The position numbers were made by a program, and so were the translations under genes. From positions 62,001 through 126,000 of the forward strand of contig JAXMBZ010000015.1 in the NCBI GenBank assembly GCA_046349615.1: DNA of 64,000 nt, given 5' to 3'. Below the pieces are notes generated by a model. That model saw only the letters and a list, made by a program, of their open reading frames with translations, was not told the DNA's origin and did no database searches. Source of the stretch: JADJNY01 sp046349615. GTDB taxonomy: Bacteria; Planctomycetota; UBA1135; GCA-002686595. How positions within the stretch are numbered: position 1 is the first letter of the stretch; each line of letters starts with the position of its first letter. Positions 1 through 8,590 of this stretch are shown here, piece by piece.

Positions 1-1407
1 GAGCACGACGCCGTAGGCGCGCTCCTCCGCCGACTCGGCGCGGAGCGCGGCCTCGGAGGGCACGGTCGCGCCGAGCGCGAGTTCCGCTTCGATGCACGTC
101 GCGAGCCGCTCGCGCGCGGCGGGCCAATAGAGCCGTCCGGTCCCGCCGGCGGGCGCCGGCAGCGCGAGTTCGGCCTCGATCGCGGCGGACTGCGTCGTGC
201 GCAGGCGATCGATCGCGGCTCCGAGTTCGCTCGGCTCCGCGCGCCGCGCGAGCGCGATCTGCACCGCAAGGGCGGCGAGGTCGGCCGGCGAGGTGCCCCA
301 CGCGCTGCTCGCGAGCGCGCCCGCGCCGACGAGCGTCTCGAGCTCGCGCCGTTCGAGCTCTGCATGCGCGAAAGCGCCGACGCGCAGCGCGAGCTTCACC
401 GCGGCGAGTCGGAGCTGGCCTCTCTGGTCGGGCGCGAGGCGTTCATCCGCGGCGAGCGCGTCGAGTTCCTCAGGGAGACCCTCGGGAACGCCGACTCCCG
501 GCGCGAGGCGGCGCGCGGTGACGAGCGCGCGCCCGAAGCGCTGGAGCAGCTCGGCCTCGGGCGGCGCGTCGCGGAGCGCGCGGAGCTCGTCCAGCACCGC
601 GAGCGCGCCTTCGGGGTCCTCGACCGTCAGGCGATAGGCGAGCGCGAGCTGGAGCCGCTGGAAACCGAACGTCGCGCGCTCTGGTCCTTCACGCGCGACG
701 AACGCGTCCATCGCGTCGTACTCCGCGAGCGCGCGCGCCGCGCGATCGGGCACGCCGCGCGCCGTCCACGCGAGGTAGAGGGCCTCCAACGCAGCGAGCC
801 GCGCGGAGACGTAGTACTCGCGCAGATCGCTCGGGAGCGCGCTCGGCACGGACGAGGCCGCGTCCTCCGTCGCGACCGCCACGCCGAGCGCGCGTCCGGA
901 AAGCTCGGCGGCGCGCTCCCACGCGGCGACACTGCTGCCGAGGTCGCCGAGCCTCTGCTGCGCCTCCGCCGTCGCGATCCACACCTCGACGAGCTCCGGT
1001 CCCGCGTTCGCCGCGTCGTCGGGCGTGGGGGTCAGGGCGCCGAGCGCTCCGCGTGCATCGCCGCGCTCGAGCCGCGCGCGCGCGACGACGCCTTCGACCC
1101 AGAGCTCCGTCCGCCGCTCGCGCGCGGCGCGAGCAGCTCGCAGCGCGAGCTCGGCTCGGCGCTCGAAGGCCTCGACGTCGGCGGGAGAATCGGCGCTGAG
1201 GCCGAGGTTCTCCTGCGCCGCCTGCGAGAGGATCCGCTTCAGCTCGAGCGGGGCGTCCGGGGCTCGCGTGAACTCGTCGAGCTCGCGGACGAACGCGTCG
1301 AGGTCTTCCGGACGCTCCCGCGCCGCGGCGTACCGGCCGTTCCAGCGCTCGAGCTCGTCCTGCAACTGCGCGCTCGCGAGCGGCGCGAGGAGCAGCAGGA
1401 TCGTCAG
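1..1407 (-). CDS. Exported alpha-helical TPR-like protein (C-terminus beyond window)
   Basis: One minus-strand frame is open from just after the anti-sigma-like gene to base 1, so the gene continues past the left edge. It begins with a signal-peptide-like stretch, LTILLLLAPLASA followed by Gln, and continues as an Ala/Leu/Arg/Glu-rich helical protein. Segments such as EVWIATAEAQQRLGDLGSS resemble tetratricopeptide repeats. No ATG, GTG or TTG lies next to the signal peptide. A CTG at 1407 overlaps the TGA of the upstream gene, and the nearest in-frame conventional start is a GTG at 1524, inside that gene. It is the third gene of a sigma / anti-sigma-like / exported-protein operon, so it may be the envelope partner of that pair. 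Function unknown. Confidence 0.6.
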   Translation of the reverse strand, partial: MTILLLLAPLASAQLQDELERWNGRYAAARERPEDLDAFVRELDEFTRAPDAPLELKRILSQAAQENLGLSADSPADVEAFERRAELALRAARAARERRTELWVEGVVARARLERGDARGALGALTPTPDDAANAGPELVEVWIATAEAQQRLGDLGSSVAAWERAAELSGRALGVAVATEDAASSVPSALPSDLREYYVSARLAALEALYLAWTARGVPDRAARALAEYDAMDAFVAREGPERATFGFQRLQLALAYRLTVEDPEGALAVLDELRALRDAPPEAELLQRFGRALVTARRLAPGVGVPEGLPEELDALAADERLAPDQRGQLRLAAVKLALRVGAFAHAELERRELETLVGAGALASSAWGTSPADLAALAVQIALARRAEPSELGAAIDRLRTTQSAAIEAELALPAPAGGTGRLYWPAARERLATCIEAELALGATVPSEAALRAESAEERAYGVVL

Positions 1408-2066
1408 CGCGAGAGCTCGACGGGCTCGCTGTGGAAGACGAGGTTTTGGCCCTCGAGCACGGAGAGGCTCCAGCGCACGCGACGGGTGCGCCAGGTCTCG
1501 AGCTCCTTCGCCGAAGCGGTCCACGACGTCGATCGTACCCGCTTCGTGTCGAGCTCCCGCCACGCGCCGCTCGGCTCGTCGAGAACCTCGATGGTGAGGA
1601 CGAACTCCTCGGTCGGTGCCGGCGCGCGGTTCCACGTGAAGGTGCCGGTCCACGCGGCGCCTTCGAGCGGAGCGACGAGCGCGACGTCGTGCTCGCCGAG
1701 CATCGTCGCGCTCGGCGTGGTTTGGAACGCCCACCGCAGGCCGAACGCGACCAGGACGAGCGCCGCGACGGCGAGCAGCCAGTGCATCCCGGAGAAGCGG
1801 CGCGGTCCTCGGCGCGTGCGCGCTGCTTCGGAAGCGAGCGCGTCGCGGACGACGGCCTCGAGCTCCGGTGCGGGCGTGCGCTGGGCTTCGCGCAGGACCT
1901 GCTCGCGCACGTGATGGGCTTGGCGGACACGGGCCTCGACCGCGAGCAGGGCGTCGCGGCGTTCCTTGCAGACGGGGCAGGTCCGCGCGAGTTGGTCGGC
2001 CTCCGCGTCCTCGCCCGTGGCGAGCCAGCGCTCGTGGAGCGCGTCGTGGTGCGAATCGTGGTTCAT
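1404..2066 (-). CDS. Anti-sigma-factor-like membrane protein with N-terminal CxxC
   Basis: A 220-residue protein whose N-terminal half is His-rich and carries a CPVC motif (Cys30, Cys33), as in zinc-binding anti-sigma domains. A single membrane helix spans about residues 94-112 (HWLLAVAALVLVAFGL). The C-terminal half, about 100 residues, looks like an external beta-sandwich (FTWNRAPAPTEEFVLTIEVL), similar to FN3-type domains. The ATG at 2066 lies 2 nt after the sigma factor stop and is preceded by GGAGTGGAG. This arrangement fits a membrane anti-sigma factor holding the upstream ECF sigma factor inactive until an envelope signal arrives. The role is inferred from position and topology. Confidence 0.7.
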   Translation of the reverse strand: MNHDSHHDALHERWLATGEDAEADQLARTCPVCKERRDALLAVEARVRQAHHVREQVLREAQRTPAPELEAVVRDALASEAARTRRGPRRFSGMHWLLAVAALVLVAFGLRWAFQTTPSATMLGEHDVALVAPLEGAAWTGTFTWNRAPAPTEEFVLTIEVLDEPSGAWRELDTKRVRSTSWTASAKELETWRTRRVRWSLSVLEGQNLVFHSEPVELSR

Positions 2067-2068
2067 CG

Positions 2069-2740
2069 TCACTCCACTCCTCCGCGGCCCGGGGAAGCAC
2101 GGCCGCTCGAGAATTTGCTCCGCAGGCGCTCGAGTGCGCGGTAGTAGCGTGCCTTCACCGCCGGGATCGAGAGCCGTTCCGTCGCGGCGATCTGCTCGAA
2201 CTCCTCGTCGCGCACCGCGCGGCGCTCGACGATGCGGCGCTCCTCGGGAGCGAGACCGCCGAGCGCCTCGAGCGCGTCGCAGGCGTCGGCGAACGCCTCC
2301 GGACCGTTCGGGGCCGACTCGTCGATCGGATCGTCGGACAGGAGGTCGCCGATCGGCACGGGCGCACGGAGCTTTCGCCGCAGCGCGTTCATGAACTCGA
2401 GGCTCGCGATGCCGTACGCCCACGTCTCGAGACTCGAGATCGCCTGGAACGTGTCGAGCTTGCGCCACACGATCAGCGCGACGTCCTGCGCGACGTCCGC
2501 GAGCTCGTCCGAGTCGAGCGCTCCGCCGTGCTGCGCGTTGATCACGTGGAGGACGCGCCCGAGGATCTGGAGCCGGGTCGAGAGCTCCTCCCGCGCCTGC
2601 GCGTCGCCGCGCAGGGCCGCGCGGACCAAGGCGAGGTCCGCGGCCCAATTCGCCGGATCCGTGTTCGACTCGGAAGGCTCGGACGGAGACGGGGCCACGC
2701 GGCGCTTCTTGCGCGGGGGGCTCAGCACGAGCGTCCCCAC
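2069..2740 (-). CDS. ECF-type RNA polymerase sigma factor
   Basis: Region 2 is seen in ELADVAQDVALIVWRKLDTF and the following Trp/Tyr segment. Region 4 is LAPEERRIVERRAVRDEEFE followed by an HTH (FEQIAATERLSIPAVKARYY). Together they give the compact sigma-2/sigma-4 layout of an ECF factor that directs RNA polymerase to stress or envelope-response promoters. The start is uncertain: GTG at 2740 is used here and GTG at 2728 is an alternative; longer ATG starts add sequence with no domain character. The gene is followed by the anti-sigma-like gene with 2 nt spacing, so the two are almost certainly co-transcribed. Confidence 0.8.
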   Translation of the reverse strand: MGTLVLSPPRKKRRVAPSPSEPSESNTDPANWAADLALVRAALRGDAQAREELSTRLQILGRVLHVINAQHGGALDSDELADVAQDVALIVWRKLDTFQAISSLETWAYGIASLEFMNALRRKLRAPVPIGDLLSDDPIDESAPNGPEAFADACDALEALGGLAPEERRIVERRAVRDEEFEQIAATERLSIPAVKARYYRALERLRSKFSSGRASPGRGGVE

Positions 2741-2989
2741 GTCCAAAGCGTAGCCGGGGCTCCGGAGGGCATCAATCGAGGGAGCGTGCCCCGTCCGCAG
2801 CATCCAGGCGAAGACGATCGACTTCACGCACCGTCCACGTCGACGAACGGTTGGAGCGTTGCAGGAAAACCCCGGCGGCACGGGCGTTCGGAGCGGGTCC
2901 GGCCTGCCCGCGGCGCGCGGCGAAGCCGGCTCCGGCCGCGAGCGGGTTCGAGGTCCCCGGTGAGCGAGGGCCGCGAACCGGCGCGCGGG

Positions 2990-3694
2990 TCACGCCGTGT
3001 AGATGCGGTGGCAGTCGTCGTGGTCGTCGATCGTCACGAGGAAGTCCTCGTGCGCGGCGCGGAACTCGGGCGCGAGCTGCGCCTTCTCCTTCGGACGGTA
3101 GCCCATCTCGGACTGCGTCACGGACCAACCCGCGTCGCGCAGCGCCTTCGTCACGTTGTCGAGGTCGGTGGGCGAGGTGTAGAAGCGCCCGCCGCTCTTC
3201 TCCTCACCCGCGTCCTCGAGCGGCTCGACGTCCTGCGCGCCGGCCTCGATCGCGACGGTCTCGAGGTCCTGACCCGCCTTCTCGTGCGTCGCCTCGATCA
3301 GGCCGACGTGGTCGAAGAAGAACATGACCTTGGCGCCGAACCGCCCGTCCTTGAACAGGTTTCGCATGTCGGGCGCGGTGCGGTTCCGGTTGTCGGTGAG
3401 GCACTCGACGATCACGGGCACGTTCTGCGGCGACATGCCTTCGAACGTGACGAGCTCGAACTGCGCGGAATCGCCGCCCTCGCCGCTGCCCTTCTTGATC
3501 GCGCGCGTGATGACGTCGTTCGAGACCGACTGCTTGCGCGCGGCCTCGATCGCGACGGCGAGGCGCGGGTTGAAGGCCGGATTCGGCTCTCCCATCTTCG
3601 CGGCGATCGTGATTTCACGGACGAGCTTCGACGTGATCTTCGCGCGCTTGCCGGCGTTGATCTCGCGCTTCTTCTGCAGCCACTGGCGACCCAT
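2990..3694 (-). CDS. yebC: YebC/PmpR family protein (TACO1-like)
   Basis: A 234-residue protein, close to the usual family length. Hallmarks are GRQWLQKKREINAGKRAKI at the N-terminus, NPRLAVAIEAARKQSVSNDV, the family block GGDSAQFELVTFEGMSPQNVP, and TDNRNRTAPDMRNLF. Family members were long annotated as DNA-binding regulators. Work on TACO1 and bacterial YebC supports a role in relieving ribosome stalling, so the regulator label should be treated with care. It is cytoplasmic. It follows the AlbA_2 gene by 75 bp on the same strand, with no sign of functional linkage. Confidence 0.93.
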   Translation of the reverse strand: MGRQWLQKKREINAGKRAKITSKLVREITIAAKMGEPNPAFNPRLAVAIEAARKQSVSNDVITRAIKKGSGEGGDSAQFELVTFEGMSPQNVPVIVECLTDNRNRTAPDMRNLFKDGRFGAKVMFFFDHVGLIEATHEKAGQDLETVAIEAGAQDVEPLEDAGEEKSGGRFYTSPTDLDNVTKALRDAGWSVTQSEMGYRPKEKAQLAPEFRAAHEDFLVTIDDHDDCHRIYTA

Positions 3695-3769
3695 GCGGCG
3701 GATTGTACGGGGCGTGCGACGTCCCGCCAGACGATTGCGCGGCGTCCCGCGTGGATGCAGGCAGGAAGG

Positions 3770-5704
3770 TCAGCGGAACAGGCCGGCCTGGAACTTCCGG
3801 TTCCAACGGAACAGGGGGCGACTCGCGGGGCCGTGGATCTCGAGCATGGCTTCCGGAGAGGAGTGCCATCGGTCCGCGGTCAGGTCGATCGATTTCTTGT
3901 CGGGTGCGCGGCGCTCCACGCGATACCGGATGGCGCGGTAGAACTCCTCCTCGCCGCGCTTGGCCAGTTCATCGGGACGTCGCGGGCCGAGAAGACGACT
4001 GACTTGCTTGGCGTTGAGGCCGCCGGCTTTCGAGTGACGCTGAGCGAGGCCGATCATCTCGAGGACGCCGATCGTCAGGTCGTCGAGTTGTTCCACCGCG
4101 GTGCCGAAAGCGGAGCGCAGCTCATCGAAGCAGCCGTCCTCGGCGAGCTCGCGGCACACGACGTGGGCTTCCTTGAAGCGTTCGCTCCGGTCGTGCAGCT
4201 CGACGAGCCCGGCACGAGTCAAATCGTCGAGGACCTCGAAGTGGTTGTTGCTCTTGGTCAAGGCCAGCGTGTGCCGACCTTGCCGGTTGAGGCGTTCGCT
4301 CTTGAGCAGGTAGGCGAGCACGACGAGGTGTTCGTGCGTGAGCGGCCGTCCGCCCCTCCGCTGGTCGATGAAGCCGTCGAACAGCTCGAACCAGGCTTGC
4401 ACGCCTTCGTCGAGCACGGAGCCCGTCGGGATGCAGAGTGAAAGCTCGTCCGCCGAGTGGAAGACGTAGTAGGGAACGTCGATTTCGTTCGCGAGGGCGA
4501 ACTGAACGAGCTCCGACATGCCGATGCCCTTCCCCTCCCACCGGTCGTGCAGTTTGAGCACGTCGGCGAGTCGCGGGTTCCTCGCACGCGGATTGGCGAA
4601 GATGCGAAGCAGCGGAATGCGGTGCCCGGGCGGCGCTTCGAGCACGAGATCGTCGGGGAGCTTGCCTGGATTCCGAATCGAGAGGAGCTCGCGCGGCCTC
4701 ACGCTCACTTGGACGGGGCGTTCGATCGCGTAGTCGCGGTGCGCGAGCGCGTTGTTGATCGACTCGCGGATCAACGATTCGGGGTACTCCGAGACGCGCG
4801 TCCCCGATCTTTCGTGAGAGACGCCGGTGTAGATGTTCCGGAGCGTCCAAGCCCGAGCCGACTCCATCAACTGGAGGATGTTGTCGCGGAACGTCTTCTT
4901 GTCCTGCGCGACGACGTTCGGGACGTCGACGAAGGCATCCACCTGACTGCGAAAGAGAAGGTGCTCCTCAGGATGCAAGGCGCAGACGAGGGCCCCGAGG
5001 ATCGTCACGCGGCCGTCACGCGTGACGAAGCGCCGACGTTCGAGGAAGGGAGCCGCGTCCTCGAGGGTCGCCTTGATCGTCTCGATCGGGCGCGACTGAC
5101 CTTCGTTGATGAGGAGGATGAGTTGATTGATCCGTTCGAGGCTGAGCGTCTCCAGGCCGACTCCGGGCAGCGGTTGGAGCTCGAGCTGGTGCTCCATCTC
5201 CTTCTTGCGCTCTTCCTGGGCGTTCAATTCGGCGGACGGAATCTCGCCGTCTGCATCGGCGAACCGGCGGTAGGCCTTGCCGTCGTACGTGCAGTATTTC
5301 TGATGGCCTGGAAGCGCGCTGACGCGCAGGATCGCGACGTGGCCGTTCAGGAAGGGGCGGATTTCCTCGCGCAAGAACTCACTCACGTCGAGTGCGGCTT
5401 GCCGGACCGTCCGGAACGCCGTGCGCATGTCCGCGAGATTGCGCGTCTGATGCTCGGTCCACGGCGTGAACGTGTAGCGGCGCTCCTGTCCACGTTCGGT
5501 CTTGCTCTTCTCGTCCTTCACGCCGAGGACGATCACACCGCCGTTCGTGTTGAGGAAGGCGCAGACGGTTTGACGGATCGAGTCCCACGCATGGCCGGTG
5601 GCGGGGACGGGCTTGATTTCGAGGCGCTCGGTCTCGACGCTCGCCCAGGCTCCGCGCTGAACGCAGTCGGCGAGCTGCTCGAGCACACGTGCGATTTCGT
5701 CCAC
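3770..5704 (-). CDS. AlbA_2 (Schlafen AlbA-like) domain protein with GHKL-type ATP-binding region
   Basis: A 644-residue protein with a GTG start at 5704. Residues ~25-140 form an AlbA_2-type domain (ETERLEIKPV, then AFLNTNGGVIVLGVKDE). Residues ~310-420 contain ESINNALAHRDY and IRNPGKLPDD, the N-box and following strand of the RecG-C/HATPase_c_4-like region found in COG2865-type proteins. The C-terminus has a possible winged-helix stretch (LNAKQVSRLLGPRRPDELAK). Members are treated as nucleic-acid-binding regulators, some in defence islands. Here no obvious effector lies beside it. A palindrome overlaps its start codon, which suggests autoregulation. The exact function is unknown. Confidence 0.72.
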   Translation of the reverse strand: MDEIARVLEQLADCVQRGAWASVETERLEIKPVPATGHAWDSIRQTVCAFLNTNGGVIVLGVKDEKSKTERGQERRYTFTPWTEHQTRNLADMRTAFRTVRQAALDVSEFLREEIRPFLNGHVAILRVSALPGHQKYCTYDGKAYRRFADADGEIPSAELNAQEERKKEMEHQLELQPLPGVGLETLSLERINQLILLINEGQSRPIETIKATLEDAAPFLERRRFVTRDGRVTILGALVCALHPEEHLLFRSQVDAFVDVPNVVAQDKKTFRDNILQLMESARAWTLRNIYTGVSHERSGTRVSEYPESLIRESINNALAHRDYAIERPVQVSVRPRELLSIRNPGKLPDDLVLEAPPGHRIPLLRIFANPRARNPRLADVLKLHDRWEGKGIGMSELVQFALANEIDVPYYVFHSADELSLCIPTGSVLDEGVQAWFELFDGFIDQRRGGRPLTHEHLVVLAYLLKSERLNRQGRHTLALTKSNNHFEVLDDLTRAGLVELHDRSERFKEAHVVCRELAEDGCFDELRSAFGTAVEQLDDLTIGVLEMIGLAQRHSKAGGLNAKQVSRLLGPRRPDELAKRGEEEFYRAIRYRVERRAPDKKSIDLTADRWHSSPEAMLEIHGPASRPLFRWNRKFQAGLFR

Positions 5705-5726
5705 GGAACAGACTGTACGTGTTCCG
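5704..5726. promoter_or_regulatory. Palindrome overlapping a start codon, likely operator
   Basis: CGGAACA and TGTTCCG form a 7-bp perfect inverted repeat separated by 9 bp, and the left arm begins at the first base of the GTG start codon at 5704. A symmetric site at this position could block transcription or initiation, and autoregulation by the AlbA_2 protein is the simplest reading. It has the GAAC/GTTC character of some LexA boxes, but the 9-bp spacer is not standard. Confidence 0.4.
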
Positions 5727-5733
5727 ACGACGA

Positions 5734-5765
5734 GGGTCGAGCCTCGCGAAGACGAGGCACGACCC
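5734..5765 (-). terminator. Strong hairpin between two minus-strand genes
   Basis: GGGTCG-A-GCCTCG pairs with CGAGGC-A-CGACCC, giving a 12-bp stem with one A/A mismatch. On the minus strand the loop contains TTCG. It lies 36 bp downstream of the arylsulfotransferase-like gene and upstream of the AlbA_2 gene, where a terminator is expected. There is no T-run, so factor-independent termination is uncertain. Confidence 0.4.
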
Positions 5766-5800
5766 CCTCGCTCGACCGCAGGTCTGCGAAGCGCGCCCGA

Positions 5801-7447
5801 TCAGAGCTTCCCGCGCAACCCCGGATGGTCCGCGGGCACGTGCGTCGCGCGGAAGAGCGCGTTCGGCGGGGCTTTTCCGCCGTGCTTCGAGGGCTCGACG
5901 TCGCCGCCGAGCGGGCTCCAGTAGTCCCACAGGACCTCGCCTTCGCGCGTCACCTCGAACACGCGACCCTTCGCGCCCTCGCACACGAGCGTGTTGCCGT
6001 TCGCGAGCCGTTCCGCGCCCGAGATGAACGCGGAGAAGAAGTGCTCGGGGTCGGAGTAGCTCCACGCGAGCTCCTTCGGGCCGAAGGGCTGATCGGGTTC
6101 GCGCACGAAGCCTCGCTTCGGGTCGAACGGGAGCACGAGCTCGGCGACGCGCGAGAACTCCTTCCCCGGCCGCTTCGAGCCGTTGTCGAAGACGAGCACG
6201 CGCAGTTCGTTCGGGTTCTCCGTGCGCAGCCACGTCGGGTTGTGCTGGTAGTAGAGCGTGCGCGACGACGCGTCGCCGCGGCCGTAGTTCTGCGCGTTCC
6301 CGTAGCGGTAGAGCAGCGCGCCGCCGTGGTTCCAACGACCGCCGCTCTCCGTCGCCGCCTGCGCGGTCGTGGTCGAGTGATCGATCACCCAGAGCTCGGA
6401 AAGGTGCGGCGTGCTGACGAGCAGGAGGTCGTGCTCGGGCAGGTACGAGACCGCGTTCATGTGCAGCCAATCGGCCTCGACGGGGCTCTTCTTCTTCGGC
6501 GCAGCGCCGTCCTTCGCGGGCGGCGGCGTCGAGCCGGCGGGCACCTGCGGCGGAGCGCCGGCTCCGTCGCCTGCGTGCTTGGCGTCGTTCGAGCGCGCGG
6601 CGTCGGGCGAGTCCTTGCCGTCGCTCGCGTGATCGCCGTCGCGCTTGTCGCCGTCCTTGCCGTCCTTCGCCGGCGCTGCGCGCCGCGGCTTCGCGTCGTC
6701 GGCGTCGGGGTCGCCGCCGCCGACGTAGCCGAGCCCGCGCATCTGGCGTTCGAGCGCCTCGCGCTTCGCGCGGTCCTCGTCGGTCTCCTCCGCCGGCAGA
6801 TAGCGGTGGTCCGCGTTCAGGTCGATGCGGCCCGGGGAGTCGGCGATCACGCCGTAGTGCGGCGCCTTCGGGTCGACGTCCTGGACGAGGTGATCCCAGC
6901 TCCGCCACGACCACACGACGTCGCCGCCGTTCGGCTGCTTCGGCGCGATCTCGAGGAGGACGTCGCTCCAGAGCCCCTCCTCGTGCACGAACTTCGCGGC
7001 GCGGCCGCGCGAGCGCACTTCGTCCGGCGAGTGGTACTCCCACGCGATGCAGAGGAGGTGGCCGTTCGGGAGCACATCGAAGTCGTGGTGGAGGATGCGC
7101 TCTTGGGTCGCGAGCTCGTAGGACCACACGACGTTGCCGTCCCAGTCGAGCTCCTCGATGCGGCCGGCGATGCCGCCGCCGTGGAAGCGCGGCGGGTCGG
7201 GGAGTTGGGCGGAGCGGAGGAGGTGGCCGTTCGGGAGGAGGCGCGTCACGCCGCCGGGCGGGTAGGCGGTGTTCCAGGTGTGGGCGAGCTCGCCTTTCGC
7301 GTCGACGAGGTGGATCGACTTCGAGTTGAGCGGGGCGAGGAGGGTGTAGCCGGGGGTTGCGGCGGGGGTGGTTTTCTGGAGGCCGCGGGGGTCGCCGGGG
7401 AACGGGAGGGTGAAGAGGGCGAGGGGGATCGACCAGGCGTACGGCAT
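5801..7447 (-). CDS. Arylsulfotransferase (ASST)-like exported protein
   Basis: The 548-residue product starts at ATG 7447 (MPYAWSIPLALFTLPFPG, a short signal-peptide-like segment); the longer frame upstream runs into the repeat element and is rejected. The body shows recurring blade-like strands: HTWNTAYPPGGVTRLLPNGH, GRIEELDWDGNVVWSYE, HHDFDVLPNGHLLCIAW and ANGNTLVCEGAKGRVFEVTR. This is the pattern of the six-bladed ASST family, which moves sulfate between phenolic esters in the periplasm. A low-complexity Asp/Lys/Ala/Pro insert of about 100 residues (~235-335) interrupts the propeller. Many ASST-like proteins lack proven activity, so the substrate is not assigned. Confidence 0.65.
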   Translation of the reverse strand: MPYAWSIPLALFTLPFPGDPRGLQKTTPAATPGYTLLAPLNSKSIHLVDAKGELAHTWNTAYPPGGVTRLLPNGHLLRSAQLPDPPRFHGGGIAGRIEELDWDGNVVWSYELATQERILHHDFDVLPNGHLLCIAWEYHSPDEVRSRGRAAKFVHEEGLWSDVLLEIAPKQPNGGDVVWSWRSWDHLVQDVDPKAPHYGVIADSPGRIDLNADHRYLPAEETDEDRAKREALERQMRGLGYVGGGDPDADDAKPRRAAPAKDGKDGDKRDGDHASDGKDSPDAARSNDAKHAGDGAGAPPQVPAGSTPPPAKDGAAPKKKSPVEADWLHMNAVSYLPEHDLLLVSTPHLSELWVIDHSTTTAQAATESGGRWNHGGALLYRYGNAQNYGRGDASSRTLYYQHNPTWLRTENPNELRVLVFDNGSKRPGKEFSRVAELVLPFDPKRGFVREPDQPFGPKELAWSYSDPEHFFSAFISGAERLANGNTLVCEGAKGRVFEVTREGEVLWDYWSPLGGDVEPSKHGGKAPPNALFRATHVPADHPGLRGKL

Positions 7448-7496
7448 GGTGCGCAGCGTCGCCTCGGGGGTGGGGGCACGGCAAGGGGGGCGGGGG

Positions 7497-7636
7497 CGGT
7501 CGGGAGCGCAAAGGCAGATGGGCGGCGGCGGAGACTGGGCGCAAAGGCGCACATGTGGGTGCTCCGCATCCCAGACTCCGGGGAGTCGACCGGAGGAACT
7601 TGTCCGCGACTCCCCGGAGTTCTATTGGAGAGAGGA
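7497..7636 (+). repeat. Dispersed structured repeat, copy 1
   Basis: Starts with CGGTCGGGAGCGC and continues with the conserved block GCGCACATGTGGGTGCTCCG and CATCCCAGACTCCG. It ends in a hairpin at 7575-7620 whose outer arm, ACTCCGGGGAGTCG, is perfectly complementary to the right arm. The tip departs from the other copies: CCGG-AGGAA is followed by CTTGTCCG. It sits between two divergent genes, outside both reading frames. The four other copies are at 28.7, 30.3, 45.3 and 53.0 kb. Confidence 0.85.
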
Positions 7637-7715
7637 GAGGGAGAAAGGGGGGTTTGGTAGACGAAGGGCGCCGGGGGGGTGCCCTGGGTGGTGCTCCCCC
7701 ATGACTGAGGATTCG

Positions 7716-8213
7716 ATGCGTGCGCGACGGGCGTTGGCCGAGGGGTCCTCGGCGGCGTTCGGTGAGCTCTACGACCGCCATGCGGGGTGGATGCTCGCGG
7801 CGGCGCGCGCGATCACGCGGTCGGTGCCGGATGCGGAGGATGCGGTGCACGAGACGTTTCTCGGGCTGCATCGGCAGCGGAGCGAGCTCGTCGGGGTGCG
7901 TGAGGTGCGGGCGTATTTGCGGACGGCGCTCCGGCGCGTCGCGGTGCGCGTGCGGGAGCGGCGCGCGGAGCACGCTCCCGTCGACGTCGAGCTCCTCGCG
8001 AGCGAACACGAAGTCGTCGAGCGCGACCCAGAGCTCGAGGTGGCGCTCGCGCGATTGCCCGAGGATCAGCGCGAGGTGCTCGCGCTCAAGACGGAGGGGG
8101 AGCTGACGTTCGAGGAGATCGGCCTCGTGCTCGGCATCCCCGCGAACACGGCCGCGAGCCGGTACCGGTACGCGCTCGAGAAGTTGCGCGCTGCGCTCGG
8201 AGGAACGCGATGA
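7716..8213 (+). CDS. ECF-type RNA polymerase sigma factor
   Basis: About 165 residues with sigma region 2 (AFGELYDRHAGWMLAAARAI, then DAEDAVHETFLGLHR) and region 4 (LPEDQREVLALKTEGELTFE, then GLVLGIPANTAASRYRYALE). ATG at 7716 is chosen because TGAGG lies 5 nt upstream; ATG at 7701 has no Shine-Dalgarno sequence. The stop overlaps the next start (ATGA at 8210-8213), tying it to the small membrane protein downstream. It probably drives its own operon in response to an envelope cue. Confidence 0.85.
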   Translation: MRARRALAEGSSAAFGELYDRHAGWMLAAARAITRSVPDAEDAVHETFLGLHRQRSELVGVREVRAYLRTALRRVAVRVRERRAEHAPVDVELLASEHEVVERDPELEVALARLPEDQREVLALKTEGELTFEEIGLVLGIPANTAASRYRYALEKLRAALGGTR

Positions 8214-8590
8214 ACGATGAACGGGACGACGGGCTCGACGCCCTCGAACGACGGCTGCTCGCGCGCGAGCGCGTGGTGCCGACCGCGGAGGCGCGCGCGC
8301 GCCTCGTGCGCGGGATCGAGCGTGCGCGCCTCGGCGAGAAGCGCGCGTGGCTCGCCGCGTGCGCCGCGGCGCTCTTCGCGGCGCTCTCGGTGCGAGTCAC
8401 GCTGCCGGTGCTCGACGCGCCGAGCGGTGCTCCTCCGCGCGTCGTCGCGCCGAGCGAGCTCGAGGCGCTCGGTTTCGACTCCACGGAGGCCGCGCGCATG
8501 GCGCGCGTCCTGAGCTCGGCGAGCGTCATCCGTCTCGCGCCGATTCCGTCGAACGGAGCGTCCCTTTCCTCTTTCCACGTGAGCCGATGA
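8210..8590 (+). CDS. Small membrane protein, probable anti-sigma factor
   Basis: A 126-residue protein with a charged N-terminus (ERDDGLDALERRLLARERVV), one hydrophobic segment at ~46-66 (AWLAACAAALFAALSV) and a short external tail. It overlaps the sigma factor by ATGA and the next gene by ATGA. Position, size and topology suggest it restrains the sigma factor. It lacks the CxxC zinc motif of the anti-sigma-like protein at 1404-2066, so it would be a different type. No sequence signature proves the role. Confidence 0.6.
   Translation: MNDERDDGLDALERRLLARERVVPTAEARARLVRGIERARLGEKRAWLAACAAALFAALSVRVTLPVLDAPSGAPPRVVAPSELEALGFDSTEAARMARVLSSASVIRLAPIPSNGASLSSFHVSR

Noticed and set aside
7448..7552. 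N-terminal extension of the ASST-like protein
   Set aside because: It would be encoded by the dispersed repeat; the same peptide appears in unrelated frames at the other repeat copies.
4457..7660. A 1067-codon plus-strand open frame
   Set aside because: Runs opposite the AlbA_2 and ASST-like genes; its end merely reads through dispersed repeat copy 1.
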